A DNA stretch of 64,000 bases from the NCBI GenBank assembly GCA_014595895.1, contig JABUKB010000002.1:62001-126000 (forward strand). Reading direction: 5' to 3'. The notes under the pieces were generated by a model. The model did no database searches. It was given only the letters and a program-made list of their open reading frames with translations, and was not told the DNA's origin. The stretch comes from Lysinibacillus odysseyi (GTDB lineage Bacteria; Bacillota; Bacilli; Bacillales_A; Planococcaceae). Below are positions 17,828-26,836 of the stretch, in pieces (within the stretch, counting starts at the first letter, position 1; the number at the start of each line of letters is the position of its first letter). Made by a program: the position numbers and the translations under genes.

Positions 17828-17952
17828 GGTAAGGATTATTATTTAGCTTCTATTGGCGAAGCTCTCATACTACGGCTGACTTACAACCGGTCAATTTTAA
17901 TATCCATTTATTTACTATTATATATTATGAAACCGCTAATACATATAGACTT

Positions 17953-18870
17953 TTATCGTTTGATTTTTTTCTTGCGATGTTTGCTTACTAACTCTTCTAC
18001 CGCACCCGTGCCAAATAACACACCGATGATAATCGCGATACATCCCAAAATTTGAATCCCTGTAATTTGCTCTTTCAATAGAATGGCCGAACCCAGCAAG
18101 CCGAAAACAGTATTAAAATTGCCGAAGATGGCTGTTTCGGCAGCACCGATTTGAGCAATCGCAAAATTATAAATACTATGCCCAATCGCTGTTGCCACAA
18201 TAGCGGAAGCCAAGAGGAGCGCGTACATTTCGAATGGAGCACCGACAAAATCCAAAAACTCCCTTGGCTCGGCAATGAGACCCATTACAAGCAACATCAA
18301 AGATCCAATAAACAGCATATAGCCTGTCAGCAATCTACTGTCAATCGTAGCGGAAACCTTGCGTATAATTAAAAAGCTAAATGCCTGTGAAGTGATAGAA
18401 AGAAATACCATCAAATCTCCGAAAGATAGAAAAGAGCTCATGTCTCCGCCATTCATAACGGCAAGCGTCACACCAAACGTCCCCAGTATGAAACCGAAAA
18501 ACGATACTAGCTTAAAACGGTTAAAACCAAATAGCAAAGCTAAAATAGCAGTAATCAGCGGGCTAAACCCTAGAATGACACCCCCATTGACAGCGCTTGT
18601 TTTAGACAGTCCTACTGATAATAGTAAATGATGTATCACAACGCCTAACAGACTAGCGATCATGATCCATTTCCACTCACCCCGTTTTGGCATCCTTAAT
18701 TTTTTAAAGAGAGCCAAAATGAGTAGCACCGTTATGCTCGCTAAAAAAATCCGAATTCCTGTCATGGCGAGAGGGCTAAAATATGTAACAAGTAATTTCA
18801 GAGCCACTAAATTCAAGCCCCAAAATAACATAACTAATAGTAGCAACAAATAAATTTTCATTTTTTTCAT
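17953..18870 (-). CDS. EamA/DMT-family transporter
   Basis: A 305-residue membrane protein with about ten hydrophobic helices in two EamA repeats, typical of the drug/metabolite transporter superfamily (for example amino-acid or metabolite exporters). The opening LLLLLVMLFWGLNLVALKLL and the second-repeat TAIGHSIYNFAIAQIGAAET, followed by NFNTVFGLLGSAILLKEQIT, are family hallmarks. The C-terminus is basic (KHRKKKIKR), on the cytoplasmic side. Substrate unknown. It is a single-gene unit. Confidence 0.88.
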   Translation of the reverse strand: MKKMKIYLLLLLVMLFWGLNLVALKLLVTYFSPLAMTGIRIFLASITVLLILALFKKLRMPKRGEWKWIMIASLLGVVIHHLLLSVGLSKTSAVNGGVILGFSPLITAILALLFGFNRFKLVSFFGFILGTFGVTLAVMNGGDMSSFLSFGDLMVFLSITSQAFSFLIIRKVSATIDSRLLTGYMLFIGSLMLLVMGLIAEPREFLDFVGAPFEMYALLLASAIVATAIGHSIYNFAIAQIGAAETAIFGNFNTVFGLLGSAILLKEQITGIQILGCIAIIIGVLFGTGAVEELVSKHRKKKIKR

Positions 18871-18972
18871 TTTATATTTTAATCCTCTTTCTTGTATCTT
18901 TCTTCTATTATATCTCCAATTATTGCTTTACCCTCTCCTATCCAATACTATTCCATACTTTTCCTTTCACAG

Positions 18973-19013
18973 AAAAAAGGTATGAGAATGGGTTTTCCTT
19001 CTCATACCCTTTT
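18973..19013 (-). terminator. terminator of the MATE transporter gene
   Basis: Stem AAAAGGTATGAGAA / TTCTCATACCCTTTT with a T-rich end on the minus strand. Confidence 0.8.
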
Positions 19014-19017
19014 AAAA

Positions 19018-20376
19018 TTAACTTTGTACGGCAGCGATGATGGCATAACGCTCCCATTTTCGGCTCTTCCAGCGAAGTAATACTGCGATTGCACGAATCC
19101 ATTCATCTACTGCAATCGCCAGCCAAACACCAACTAAGCCTAAATCCATAATGAACACGAAAAAGTAACCTGCTGTTAACGAGATACAAATCATCGATAC
19201 AAAACCAATTTTCACTGGGAATGTCGCATCCCCGGAAGCCCGCAACGAGTTGAGGATGGTAATATTGACTGCTCGGCCCATTTCGAGCAAGATACTTAAT
19301 ACTAGAACATTGGCACCGAGCTCGATAATCTCTGGATTGTCCGTAAACAGTCCCATCAATTGATATCGGAATAGCGTCACAAAGCCAACCATGACGAGCG
19401 TCACACCAAGGGCTGCCCGGACACTAAACCAAACTTGATTGTAGGCCTTTTCTTCCTCGCCAGCGCCTACATATCGTCCGACTAAAATAGCCGTCCCTGT
19501 TCCGAGTGCCAAGGCGAATAAATATATAAACATCGACACATTCATCGCATACTGACGAGCAGCTAGCGATTCTGCCCCGAGGAATGTTACATAATATAAT
19601 AAAATCACTTGCGCGATTTGATATAAAACTTGTTCTAATGCGGACGGAATACCGATACGCAAAATTTTTGCTACATATTCTTTAGACCATGTAACAAAGT
19701 CTTTCCGTTTCACACGGATTTCCAATGCTTGTGTCAAAATCCACATAAACACAATGGCAGCTAAAGCGCGGCTAATCACAGAAGACCATGCTGCCCCTTC
19801 TGCGCCCATTTCCGGGAAACCAAATTTCCCGAAGATGAATGCATAGTTTAAAATGACGTGCACGATGTTCATCCCTAATGAGACATACATTGCTTGCTGT
19901 GTCCAGCCACGCACACGAATAATCGCAGAAACCGATGTAATAATGGCTTGTAGAAATAAAAAGCCCCCTACAATCGTTAAATAATTTTGCGCAAAGACTA
20001 ATACGTCTCCCTGTAAATTCATCATTTCCATTAGTTTATTGGAGAAAATGATAAATAATATACTGATGACAATCCCTACAATTAAATTTAATGTAACAGA
20101 CAGTGCGGCAATTTTTGTGGCATCTTCAAAGCGTCTTGCGCCTATATATTGAGCAACGATAATCGATGCACCTGTACCTACTACCCCTAATAATAAAATA
20201 GCGATTTGAATATATTGATTGGCTGTACCTACACCTGCTACCGCATCATCCGAAACAGCACTTAGCATAAATGTATCGGCAAGCCCCATTAACATAAATA
20301 AGAAAAACTCCAAAAATATCGGCCAAGTCAAGTGAAATAAACCAAACTTATCTTTTTTAGCCACACTCTTTCTCAA
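19018..20376 (-). CDS. MATE-family efflux transporter
   Basis: A 452-residue protein with twelve predicted membrane helices of the multidrug and toxin extrusion family, which exports cationic compounds using Na+ or H+. Family features include LTWPIFLEFFLFMLMGLADT at helix 1, AGVGTANQYI, GASIIVAQYIGARR and, in the second half, GTGTAILVGRYVGAGEE. The TTG start is preceded by GAAGG. An unusually long leader (more than 150 nt if the TATAAT near 20568 is the -10) precedes the gene and could carry a regulatory structure. Single-gene unit. Confidence 0.9.
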   Translation of the reverse strand: MRKSVAKKDKFGLFHLTWPIFLEFFLFMLMGLADTFMLSAVSDDAVAGVGTANQYIQIAILLLGVVGTGASIIVAQYIGARRFEDATKIAALSVTLNLIVGIVISILFIIFSNKLMEMMNLQGDVLVFAQNYLTIVGGFLFLQAIITSVSAIIRVRGWTQQAMYVSLGMNIVHVILNYAFIFGKFGFPEMGAEGAAWSSVISRALAAIVFMWILTQALEIRVKRKDFVTWSKEYVAKILRIGIPSALEQVLYQIAQVILLYYVTFLGAESLAARQYAMNVSMFIYLFALALGTGTAILVGRYVGAGEEEKAYNQVWFSVRAALGVTLVMVGFVTLFRYQLMGLFTDNPEIIELGANVLVLSILLEMGRAVNITILNSLRASGDATFPVKIGFVSMICISLTAGYFFVFIMDLGLVGVWLAIAVDEWIRAIAVLLRWKSRKWERYAIIAAVQS

Positions 20377-20815
20377 GCAACTGCCTTCTCTCTTCTAAAA
20401 TTTTCACTAACTGAGACATCTTAGCAGATTCATTTTTGAATGAAAAGAAAAAATTCTTTCACTTTTTACATTTCGGTCATAGGTCGTGCACCTTTTGCCC
20501 TCTTTCTGCTTACAAAGCCATCACCCGAATCACATCTTATATTTTCTATTGCTATTTGTCTATTATAATGCAATAAATTTTTGCTATTTTTTATGGCTTA
20601 TTGTCAAAAATTTTTAACCCTTTTTTCTTAATTTCAACATAATTAGCTATTAAAGAAGGAAAGCAGTTGATCATGCTATTTATTTTTCCCAAAAAGCAAT
20701 AAGTAAAAATTATCTTTTTTTTAAGTGAATCATGTTTTATGTGGTTTTTATTTTCATATACATTTTAATGAATTGTTTTTAGAATTTTCTAAAAAATGAA
20801 AAGGGATGAAACAAT
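20377..20815. other. 439-bp AT-rich gap holding the MATE leader and upstream DNA of the symporter operon
   Basis: No gene was found. The left part (20440-20560, minus strand) has above-average GC, with a possible stem TTCGG/CCGAA around 20470-20540. The right part is very T-rich and should contain the promoter for 20816. No known riboswitch consensus was identified. Confidence 0.5.
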
Positions 20816-20992
20816 ATGAGCTATTTCTTTATTTTTTTAACGATTGTGTGCCTTGCCTATGCCCTTATAAAAAAACGTTTTATATTTTTATTGGCACCTT
20901 TAGCAGCATTATTTCTTTTCATAGTCATACAAATTTTGATGGTCCCGTTGCCTTTAGGTGAAACATTGAGGTTTATTTTTAGTTTAAGGTAA
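20816..20992 (+). CDS. small hydrophobic membrane protein, 58 residues
   Basis: A 58-residue open frame, ATG to TAA, preceded by AAAAGGGATG with normal spacing. It has two hydrophobic segments, residues 2-17 (SYFFIFLTIVCLAYAL) and 22-44 (FIFLLAPLAALFLFIVIQIL), joined by a KKR turn, so a two-helix hairpin with a cytoplasmic loop is likely. It lies 55 bp upstream of the symporter small subunit on the same strand without an intervening terminator, so co-expression is likely. It could be a third, accessory subunit of the symporter. I know no family for it. Confidence 0.6.
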   Translation: MSYFFIFLTIVCLAYALIKKRFIFLLAPLAALFLFIVIQILMVPLPLGETLRFIFSLR

Positions 20993-21047
20993 TTTCTTCA
21001 GTACAAGCTGGAGTCATTATAAATTAGAAAAGCGAGGAGGTGAAAAG

Positions 21048-21350
21048 ATGAGAAAAATCGAAAAGCGCCAAGCAGATGCTTATTTCAAAGAAAAGAATAT
21101 GTATACGCTTATATACTTCATTCTTTGGTTTATTGTCTCTTACGGGGTTGTATTATTTGCTGATTCTTTAACGGATATTACCTTCCTTGGTTTCCCATTC
21201 CATTACTTTATGGGAGCGATCGGGGCATTAGCTACATTTATTATTCTGCTATTTGCCAATGCCATTATTGGAGACAAAATTGATAGAAAGTACGGTATAG
21301 ATGCGAAACGTAACGAAGAAATCGGAGCAAACTCAACGGTGGATCATTAA
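21048..21350 (+). CDS. sodium/solute symporter small subunit (DUF4212)
   Basis: A 100-residue protein with two membrane helices (YTLIYFILWFIVSYGVVLFA and FHYFMGAIGALATFIILLFA), joined by the conserved FLGFPFHYFM block of the DUF4212 family. The N-terminus is charged and cytosolic. Such proteins pair with a large SSS-family subunit, which is encoded 27 bp downstream. The ATG follows GAGGAGG. It is needed for function or folding of the large subunit in this class of carboxylate transporter; exact substrate unknown. Confidence 0.88.
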   Translation: MRKIEKRQADAYFKEKNMYTLIYFILWFIVSYGVVLFADSLTDITFLGFPFHYFMGAIGALATFIILLFANAIIGDKIDRKYGIDAKRNEEIGANSTVDH

Positions 21351-21377
21351 TCACTCTATCAAAAAGGAGAAAGATAT

Positions 21378-23030
21378 ATGGATACACAGTTTATCGTTTC
21401 TTTGCTTATTATTTTGGCTACTTTTGCACTGTATATAGGAATTGCGCTATACAACACAGCGCGAGCTACGTCTGACTTTTATGTCGCCGGTCGCGGTGTC
21501 CCTCCTATTTTTAATGGAATGGCAATTGGCGCTGATTGGATGAGTGCCGCATCCTTTATTGGGATGGCCGGTACGATTATGCTCCTCGGCTATGACGGTT
21601 TAGCTTATATTATGGGTTGGACAGGTGGCTATTTATTTTTAACTCTTCTTTTAGCCCCTCAACTACGAAAATATGGACGTTGGACGGTACCGGAGTTTAT
21701 CGGAGACCGCTTTAATAGCAAGCCTGCTCTCGTACTGGCAGCTGCTTGTACAATTATCATCTCTTTCACTTATTCTATCGGACAATTGTCAGGTTCCGGA
21801 GTTGTAATCGGCCGATTATTTGAGATTGATGCAAAAATCGGGACGATGCTTGGAGTAGTGCTCATTGCCTTTTATGCTGCCTTTGGTGGGATGAAGGGGA
21901 TTACATGGACCCAAGTAGCCCAATATATTATTTTAATCATTGCTTATTTAATTCCTGTTATTTTCATGTCCCTTCAACTGACAAACAATCCTCTTCCTTG
22001 GCTATCCTATGGTGAGATTATTTCGCAAATGGGCGAACTCGATCGCGAACTTGGAATATCCGAATATTTTGCTCCCTTTACGAACAGTACAAAATGGCAG
22101 TTTTTAGCCCTCATGTTTACGCTTATGGCCGGTACTGCTGGTTTGCCGCATGTAATCGTTCGATTTTATACAGTAACGACGATGAAGGCCGCGCGTTGGT
22201 CAGGGGCTTGGGCTTTAATCTTTATCGGCTTGCTTTACTTCTCGGCTCCAGCCTATGCAGCCTTTTCCCGCTTTATTTTAATGACGCAAGTAGCAGGTAG
22301 CCAAATTGCGAATCTGCCTGCTTGGACCAAGTCCTGGGTAGACACCGGGAAATTACAAGTGGCGGATCAGAACGGAGATGGCATATTACAATGGAACGAG
22401 CTTATTATTGCAAACGATATAGTCGTAATGGCCACACCTGAAATTGCAAACCTCGGTGTGTTCGTTATCGGTTTAGTTGCAGCCGGTGCAATGGCTGCGG
22501 CATTATCAACTGCTGGTGGTTTAATGATTTCCATTTCTTCTTCCTTTGCTCATGATATTTATTATCGTGTCATTAACCCACAAGCAACTGAAAGACAGCG
22601 TTTAGTTGTAGCTCGTATTTCTATTGTTATAGCTACTTTACTAGCAGGTGTCATCGCGCTTGATCCGCCAGGTGCGATTACGCAAATTGTTGCTTGGGCG
22701 TTTGCCATTGCGACGGGTACCTTCTTCCCTGCCCTGGTTCTTGGGGTTTGGTGGAAGCGTGGCAATGCACAAGGGATAATTGCAGGTCTGCTCGTCGGTT
22801 TAGCCGTCACATTAGGTTATATTTTTGCTGCTAAATACGGCGGATTTACGATTTTCGGCATTATTGACACAGGAGCAGGTGTCTTCGGAGCTACCGCGGC
22901 ATTTGCTACAAATATTATTGTTTCGTTAGCCACGCCTGCTCCCCCGCAAAAATTACAGGATGAGGTCATCAATTTACGTTATCCTGAGCAAATGATTTAT
23001 AAAGACGGCGATGTATATATGAAAGATTAA
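21378..23030 (+). CDS. sodium/solute symporter large subunit (VC_2705-type, with EF-hand loop)
   Basis: A 550-residue sodium:solute symporter (SSS/SLC5 family) with about thirteen helices. Family motifs are DFYVAGRGVPPIFNGMAIGA at the N-terminus, FYAAFGGMKGITWTQVAQYI and GAMAAALSTAGGLMISISSS. The VC_2705-type subgroup works with a DUF4212 partner and is thought to carry acetate-like carboxylates. An inserted hydrophilic loop between mid-protein helices carries a full EF-hand calcium loop at residues 330-341 (DQNGDGILQWNE). The ATG follows AAAGGAG. It is the last gene of the unit; a GC-rich terminator follows. Confidence 0.9.
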   Translation: MDTQFIVSLLIILATFALYIGIALYNTARATSDFYVAGRGVPPIFNGMAIGADWMSAASFIGMAGTIMLLGYDGLAYIMGWTGGYLFLTLLLAPQLRKYGRWTVPEFIGDRFNSKPALVLAAACTIIISFTYSIGQLSGSGVVIGRLFEIDAKIGTMLGVVLIAFYAAFGGMKGITWTQVAQYIILIIAYLIPVIFMSLQLTNNPLPWLSYGEIISQMGELDRELGISEYFAPFTNSTKWQFLALMFTLMAGTAGLPHVIVRFYTVTTMKAARWSGAWALIFIGLLYFSAPAYAAFSRFILMTQVAGSQIANLPAWTKSWVDTGKLQVADQNGDGILQWNELIIANDIVVMATPEIANLGVFVIGLVAAGAMAAALSTAGGLMISISSSFAHDIYYRVINPQATERQRLVVARISIVIATLLAGVIALDPPGAITQIVAWAFAIATGTFFPALVLGVWWKRGNAQGIIAGLLVGLAVTLGYIFAAKYGGFTIFGIIDTGAGVFGATAAFATNIIVSLATPAPPQKLQDEVINLRYPEQMIYKDGDVYMKD

Positions 23031-23038
23031 TATCCCTA

Positions 23039-23072
23039 CCCCCCTTACTCCACGTGACTGAGGGGGGTTATT
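23039..23072 (+). terminator. terminator of the symporter operon
   Basis: Stem CCCCCCTTACTC / GACTGAGGGGGG followed by TTATTTAT. Confidence 0.75.
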
Positions 23073-23323
23073 TATGCATGGCTGTTCGTGAACACAAGGC
23101 AAAAATCCCAATGTACGGCTGATGGTTGCCGGGATAACTGATACACGATTTCCATCTATCGCCATATAAAATCCGTAACAATAAGACTTTTTCTATATAC
23201 GCAGACAGCTGCCCAGTAGCTTTCACTACGTCCCTTACTACCAACCCCTTTCTTTAGTATAGAAATAGCAGCTTCCTAGGATTGGAGACAAAAGAAAAAG
23301 GATGCAGAAATATTCTCTGCATC

Positions 23324-23686
23324 CTATAGCTCTTCCAATTGCTCTAACCATTCTTTTATTCGTTGTTCTGCAAACTGTTGTACAAATTGATCCCATTGCT
23401 CTAACAAACCTAATTGACCGGCCGCTTCGTTAAATTGACGGAAAGGCTTCCTATTATTGAGTGCGCGAAATAGTACTTCCTCTATTTCCTCAGAGAATTG
23501 GTTGCTGAAATCAACCATGACTTCGTACATTTGCCGCGATTCCTTGTATGGCACCGGGACTACCGCTTCATCCTCTTCCCAGTCCTCGTCATCAAGCGGG
23601 ATATATACCTCTTTTGTCTTCCTGTTATAAACAAACCCGAAGCAGTACTCTCCTGTTAAATAGGCATCTACTAATTGCTGCATCAT
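23324..23686 (-). CDS. UPF0158-family protein
   Basis: A 120-residue acidic protein that fits the uncharacterised UPF0158 family. The helical core is ALNNRKPFRQFNEAAGQLGL followed by EQWDQFVQQFAEQRIKEWLE. It is cytosolic, with no catalytic motif. The ATG at 23686 is preceded by AGGGGGGA. It is isolated from its neighbours, and its role is unknown in the family as a whole. Confidence 0.72.
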   Translation of the reverse strand: MMQQLVDAYLTGEYCFGFVYNRKTKEVYIPLDDEDWEEDEAVVPVPYKESRQMYEVMVDFSNQFSEEIEEVLFRALNNRKPFRQFNEAAGQLGLLEQWDQFVQQFAEQRIKEWLEQLEEL

Positions 23687-23886
23687 GGCGGATCCCCCCT
23701 ATCACCCTTAGTTCTCTTCTATTTAATCATAAGTCTTGCAGACAAAAAAGAACATAAACTCCCGCCGTTTGCGAAATACTGACAAGGACCTTTGTGCAGT
23801 GTAAAATAAAGAATAATATTGTATGATAGAGTAGAAACTCTATAGACAGTAGTTATAACACCGAGCAATGCGAGAGGAAGAACTTG

Positions 23887-25101
23887 ATGAAACAACCGAA
23901 TTTTTTACCCATCATCGTAGGGACAGATATTAATGCATATAATATGGCCATCTCATTCCATGAAGAATATAATATTCAACCTATCCTGGTAGGAAAAGGC
24001 GTCCTGCCGTTTACGAATCTAAGTAATATACCACGTACCATTGAATATAATAAAAATTTAGGAGAGCCAGAACAATTTGCGGACATTTTGATTGATGTCG
24101 CTAACAAATATAAAGCAGAAGCGGAAACACTTCTGTTAGTAGGAACAAATGACTTATATGTACGCTTAATTATTGAAAATCGTACGAAATTACAAGATCA
24201 TTTCGTATTTAACTATCTTGATGAAACATTAATGAATGATTTGCAGTACAAGGCAAATTTCTACAAGCTATGCGAGGAGCATGGACTTGATATCCCGACA
24301 ACTTATTTTTATGATTGCAGCACCGATCTGCCGTTTGAAGGCGAGATGATGTACCCTGCTATCATTAAGCCAAGTAACGGCATCGAGTACTCGCGTAATC
24401 CGTTTGAAGGTCAACAAAAAGTATTTAAAGTACAAACAGCGGAAGAGGCACAGCAAATCATCGCCCTTATTAAAGGCAGCGGCTACCGAGATGAGCTCAT
24501 TATTCAAGACTATATTCCAGGGGAAGATACAGCAATGTGGGATTCTGTTGTCTATGTCAGCTCGAAAGGACAATCGCAGCTCGTATCTTTCGCTCAGGTT
24601 GTCTTACAGGAGCATACAGTAACAGCGATTGGGAATTATACAGCCCTCATTTCCCGCTACAATGAAGAGCTGATGACCAAGCTGCGCGGATTTTTAGAAG
24701 CGGTTGGTTATCGTGGATTTGCCAATTTTGACTTGAAATATGATGAGCGCGATGGTAAATACAAAGTATTTGAAGTCAATATTCGTCAAGGTCGTTCTAG
24801 CTACTATGTAACGGCTATGGGACATAATATGGCGCGTTATTTTGTAGATGATTTAATTAAAGATATGGAGAAACCTTGTGCCTATTTACAAGGAGAGGTA
24901 CTATTTTCAGTTGTACCAAAAATCGTCTTAAAGAAATTTGTATCCGACGAAACCGTTCAAAAAGATATTCGAAGATTAATTAAGGCAAAAAAACTTGTCA
25001 ATCCATTATTCTATAAAAAGGACAAGCACTTTAAACGCAAGTTTTACTTATTTGCACGCCAAATAAACTATTATAAGAAATACAAAGAAAACGTGTGGTA
25101 A
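23887..25101 (+). CDS. ATP-grasp ligase resembling peptidoglycan D-aspartate ligase
   Basis: A 404-residue ATP-grasp protein. The N-terminal domain opens PNFLPIIVGTDINAYNMAIS. The ATP-grasp core has AIIKPSNGIEYSR, LIIQDYIPGEDTAMW, TAIGNYTALISRYNE and the metal-binding end GFANFDLKYDERDGKYKVFE followed by VNIRQGRSSYYVT. From memory, these blocks closely match the D-aspartate ligase (Aslfm) of Enterococcus faecium, which links a D-amino acid to the lysine of peptidoglycan precursors. Planococcaceae are known for L-Lys to D-Asp or D-Glu cross-bridges. It is most likely a cross-bridge ligase; D-Asp versus D-Glu cannot be decided. The ATG was preferred to the TTG one codon earlier. A strong terminator follows. 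Confidence 0.75.
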   Translation: MKQPNFLPIIVGTDINAYNMAISFHEEYNIQPILVGKGVLPFTNLSNIPRTIEYNKNLGEPEQFADILIDVANKYKAEAETLLLVGTNDLYVRLIIENRTKLQDHFVFNYLDETLMNDLQYKANFYKLCEEHGLDIPTTYFYDCSTDLPFEGEMMYPAIIKPSNGIEYSRNPFEGQQKVFKVQTAEEAQQIIALIKGSGYRDELIIQDYIPGEDTAMWDSVVYVSSKGQSQLVSFAQVVLQEHTVTAIGNYTALISRYNEELMTKLRGFLEAVGYRGFANFDLKYDERDGKYKVFEVNIRQGRSSYYVTAMGHNMARYFVDDLIKDMEKPCAYLQGEVLFSVVPKIVLKKFVSDETVQKDIRRLIKAKKLVNPLFYKKDKHFKRKFYLFARQINYYKKYKENVW

Positions 25102-25114
25102 ACACCCATTAGAA

Positions 25115-25158
25115 AGCGACCGATGTCTTGCATCTGACAAGACATCGGTCGCTTTTTT
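25115..25158 (+). terminator. terminator of the ATP-grasp ligase gene
   Basis: Perfect 16-bp stem AGCGACCGATGTCTTG / CAAGACATCGGTCGCT with a 7-base loop, then TTTTTT. Confidence 0.92.
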
Positions 25159-25209
25159 AATCATATTATAGGTTAAACTCTATTTAGTATGGCTGTCTAA
25201 AACTAGACT

Positions 25210-25821
25210 TTATTTGACTGCTTCTAGTTCGCTCTCTGTTACCCATTTGTGATTTGTTACTTCTTCACCTGTTGTAGAAGTGTAATCAACCATATAGACA
25301 GTTGTTTCTTCTGCTGAATCAATCGTGCCAGTTGCCCCCTGCATGCCTTCCATATGATCGGCGTTAAGCGTTACTTGTGTTCCGACTTCTAAAGGCGCTT
25401 CTTCTGCCCCTTCCAGCTCTTCATGGATAACCCACTTATGGTCTGCAACTAGTTCGCCGCCATTCGTCGGTGTATAAGAAACCATATAGACAGTCGTGTC
25501 ATAGGCACCTGCAATTGTCGCTTCAGCACCTTTCATTCCTTCCATATGATCCGTTTGGATAATGGCTTTACTTCCAACAGGGTATGTCGGGTTCTCCGCT
25601 GCTTTTAATCCCTCTGGAACTTCACCCGAACTAGAATGATTCATGCTAGAATGATCCATTTCATGATTCGCATTCGTATCTGTTTCCGTTTCATTCATCT
25701 CATGCGTTTCAGGTTCTAATGTTGTTGCATCTTGCACCTCTTTTTCGCTATCTTCTCCACAAGCAGCAAGTGTTAATGATGCAGCGAATAACATCATGGC
25801 CATTCGTTTTTTCGTTACCAT
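25210..25821 (-). CDS. YdhK/CopL-type lipoprotein with tandem DUF1541 domains
   Basis: A 203-residue lipoprotein. The signal peptide ends in the lipobox LTLAACGE, so the mature protein is lipid-anchored on the outer face of the membrane. A Met/His/Asp-rich linker (NHEMDHSSMNHSSSG) precedes two DUF1541 repeats, each with DHMEGM(K/Q)GAxxTI, VYMV(S/D)YT and (V/T)(A/N)(D/N)HKWV. In Staphylococcus the homologue CopL binds copper at the cell surface. The His/Met-rich segment fits metal binding. The third in-frame ATG (25821) was taken as the start because GAGGAGG overlaps the first two. Genes for a CcdA-like protein and a two-component system lie upstream on the same strand. Confidence 0.85.
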   Translation of the reverse strand: MVTKKRMAMMLFAASLTLAACGEDSEKEVQDATTLEPETHEMNETETDTNANHEMDHSSMNHSSSGEVPEGLKAAENPTYPVGSKAIIQTDHMEGMKGAEATIAGAYDTTVYMVSYTPTNGGELVADHKWVIHEELEGAEEAPLEVGTQVTLNADHMEGMQGATGTIDSAEETTVYMVDYTSTTGEEVTNHKWVTESELEAVK

Positions 25822-25900
25822 TTCCATCCTCCTCATTTGCTTAAGTTGCTTCTCATTATAAGCTCTAGGTATGCAAAAATTATGCAGTTAAACAGTTTCT

Positions 25901-26048
25901 TACCCCGCATTAACGGGTAGTAAATCTCCCGCCTCTAGGCTTAAGAAAGCTGAAAGGAAATGCGGGAGATCAACTACCCGTAAAAGCCCGATTGGTTCAA
26001 CTAACAATCAGCGGGGGATAAGGGCACCCCCCGCTGATTGAAGTTTCA
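25901..26048. repeat. structured intergenic element with two perfect hairpins
   Basis: First hairpin: two stacked arms, ACGGGTAGT (25913) with ACTACCCGT (25973) and ATCTCCCGC (25924) with GCGGGAGAT (25962). Second hairpin: CAATCAGCGGGGG (26005) with CCCCCGCTGATTG (26028), followed by AAGTTTCACTTTAT. The opening recurs at 26837. It resembles the palindromic ends of IS200/IS605-type elements, but no transposase or TnpB gene is present. Confidence 0.6.
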
Positions 26049-26050
26049 CT

Positions 26051-26785
26051 TTATATTCCCCAATACGTCAGCGCATCAAACATTCCAATAATAATCAGAA
26101 TGACTCCTGCCAAACTTTGTATCATTCTTCCTATTTTCATGCTCTTTTTCATAATCAACCCTTTGACATCAAAGTACCAAATCAGCCCGATTATAATGAT
26201 CAGTGGAACAGATGTTGCAATACCAAAGATTACCGGCAATACTAGCCCATAAGAAGTCGACAGGACGGCAGGCATTAGCCACACAAAAAAGAGAACGAAC
26301 ATCGTCGGGCAGAATGCGATGGCAAAGCTAGCTCCCAGCAGGAAAGAAGCTAACTTCCCTTGTTTTGCTGTCATAGGAATATGTCTTGTTACCCGATGTA
26401 AAAACTTCAGTTTGACAATCCCTAGAAGAACTAGCCCCGTGATGATCAATAATGGACCGATTATTTTACGAAAGATTGGGAAATATTCCGTCAGCTTCAT
26501 TTCAAATGATGTCCCAAACATCCATACTAGCAACCCAATCGAAGTATATACAACTACTTTTCCGGTCATAAAGGACAGGATTTCTCCCCAGTTATTTTCT
26601 GCTTGCATCGTACGGTTACCGTATAAAGTAATGGCGCTAATATTTCCAGTGATTTGACATGGAGCCACAGCGCCAATCAACCCTAAAAGCAGCGCTACCA
26701 CAATGGGAGAGTGTTCATATGAATGCAAGAATAAAGAAATGGGCTCTGTTATCGTTTGGCTAACCTTAGATACTACACTGTACAT
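26051..26785 (-). CDS. CcdA/DsbD-like membrane thiol transporter (TauE/SafE-like annotation class)
   Basis: A 244-residue membrane protein with six to seven helices. Each half carries a Cys-Pro or Pro-Cys at a helix start, GAVAPCQITGNISAI and AIAFCPTMFVLFFVW, the pattern of CcdA/DsbD-like proteins that pass electrons from cytosolic thioredoxin across the membrane. It could alternatively be a TauE/SafE-like exporter of the UreH type. It sits between a copper-binding-type lipoprotein and a two-component system, so it may keep surface cysteines or metal ligands reduced. The ribosome site is weak. It is bracketed by a hairpin element (25901) and a solo copy of that element's end (26837). Confidence 0.7.
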   Translation of the reverse strand: MYSVVSKVSQTITEPISLFLHSYEHSPIVVALLLGLIGAVAPCQITGNISAITLYGNRTMQAENNWGEILSFMTGKVVVYTSIGLLVWMFGTSFEMKLTEYFPIFRKIIGPLLIITGLVLLGIVKLKFLHRVTRHIPMTAKQGKLASFLLGASFAIAFCPTMFVLFFVWLMPAVLSTSYGLVLPVIFGIATSVPLIIIIGLIWYFDVKGLIMKKSMKIGRMIQSLAGVILIIIGMFDALTYWGI

Positions 26786-26836
26786 CGTTATGAAACACCT
26801 ACAATTCTTTTTAAGTAAATAGGAATTTGTCAGCTT

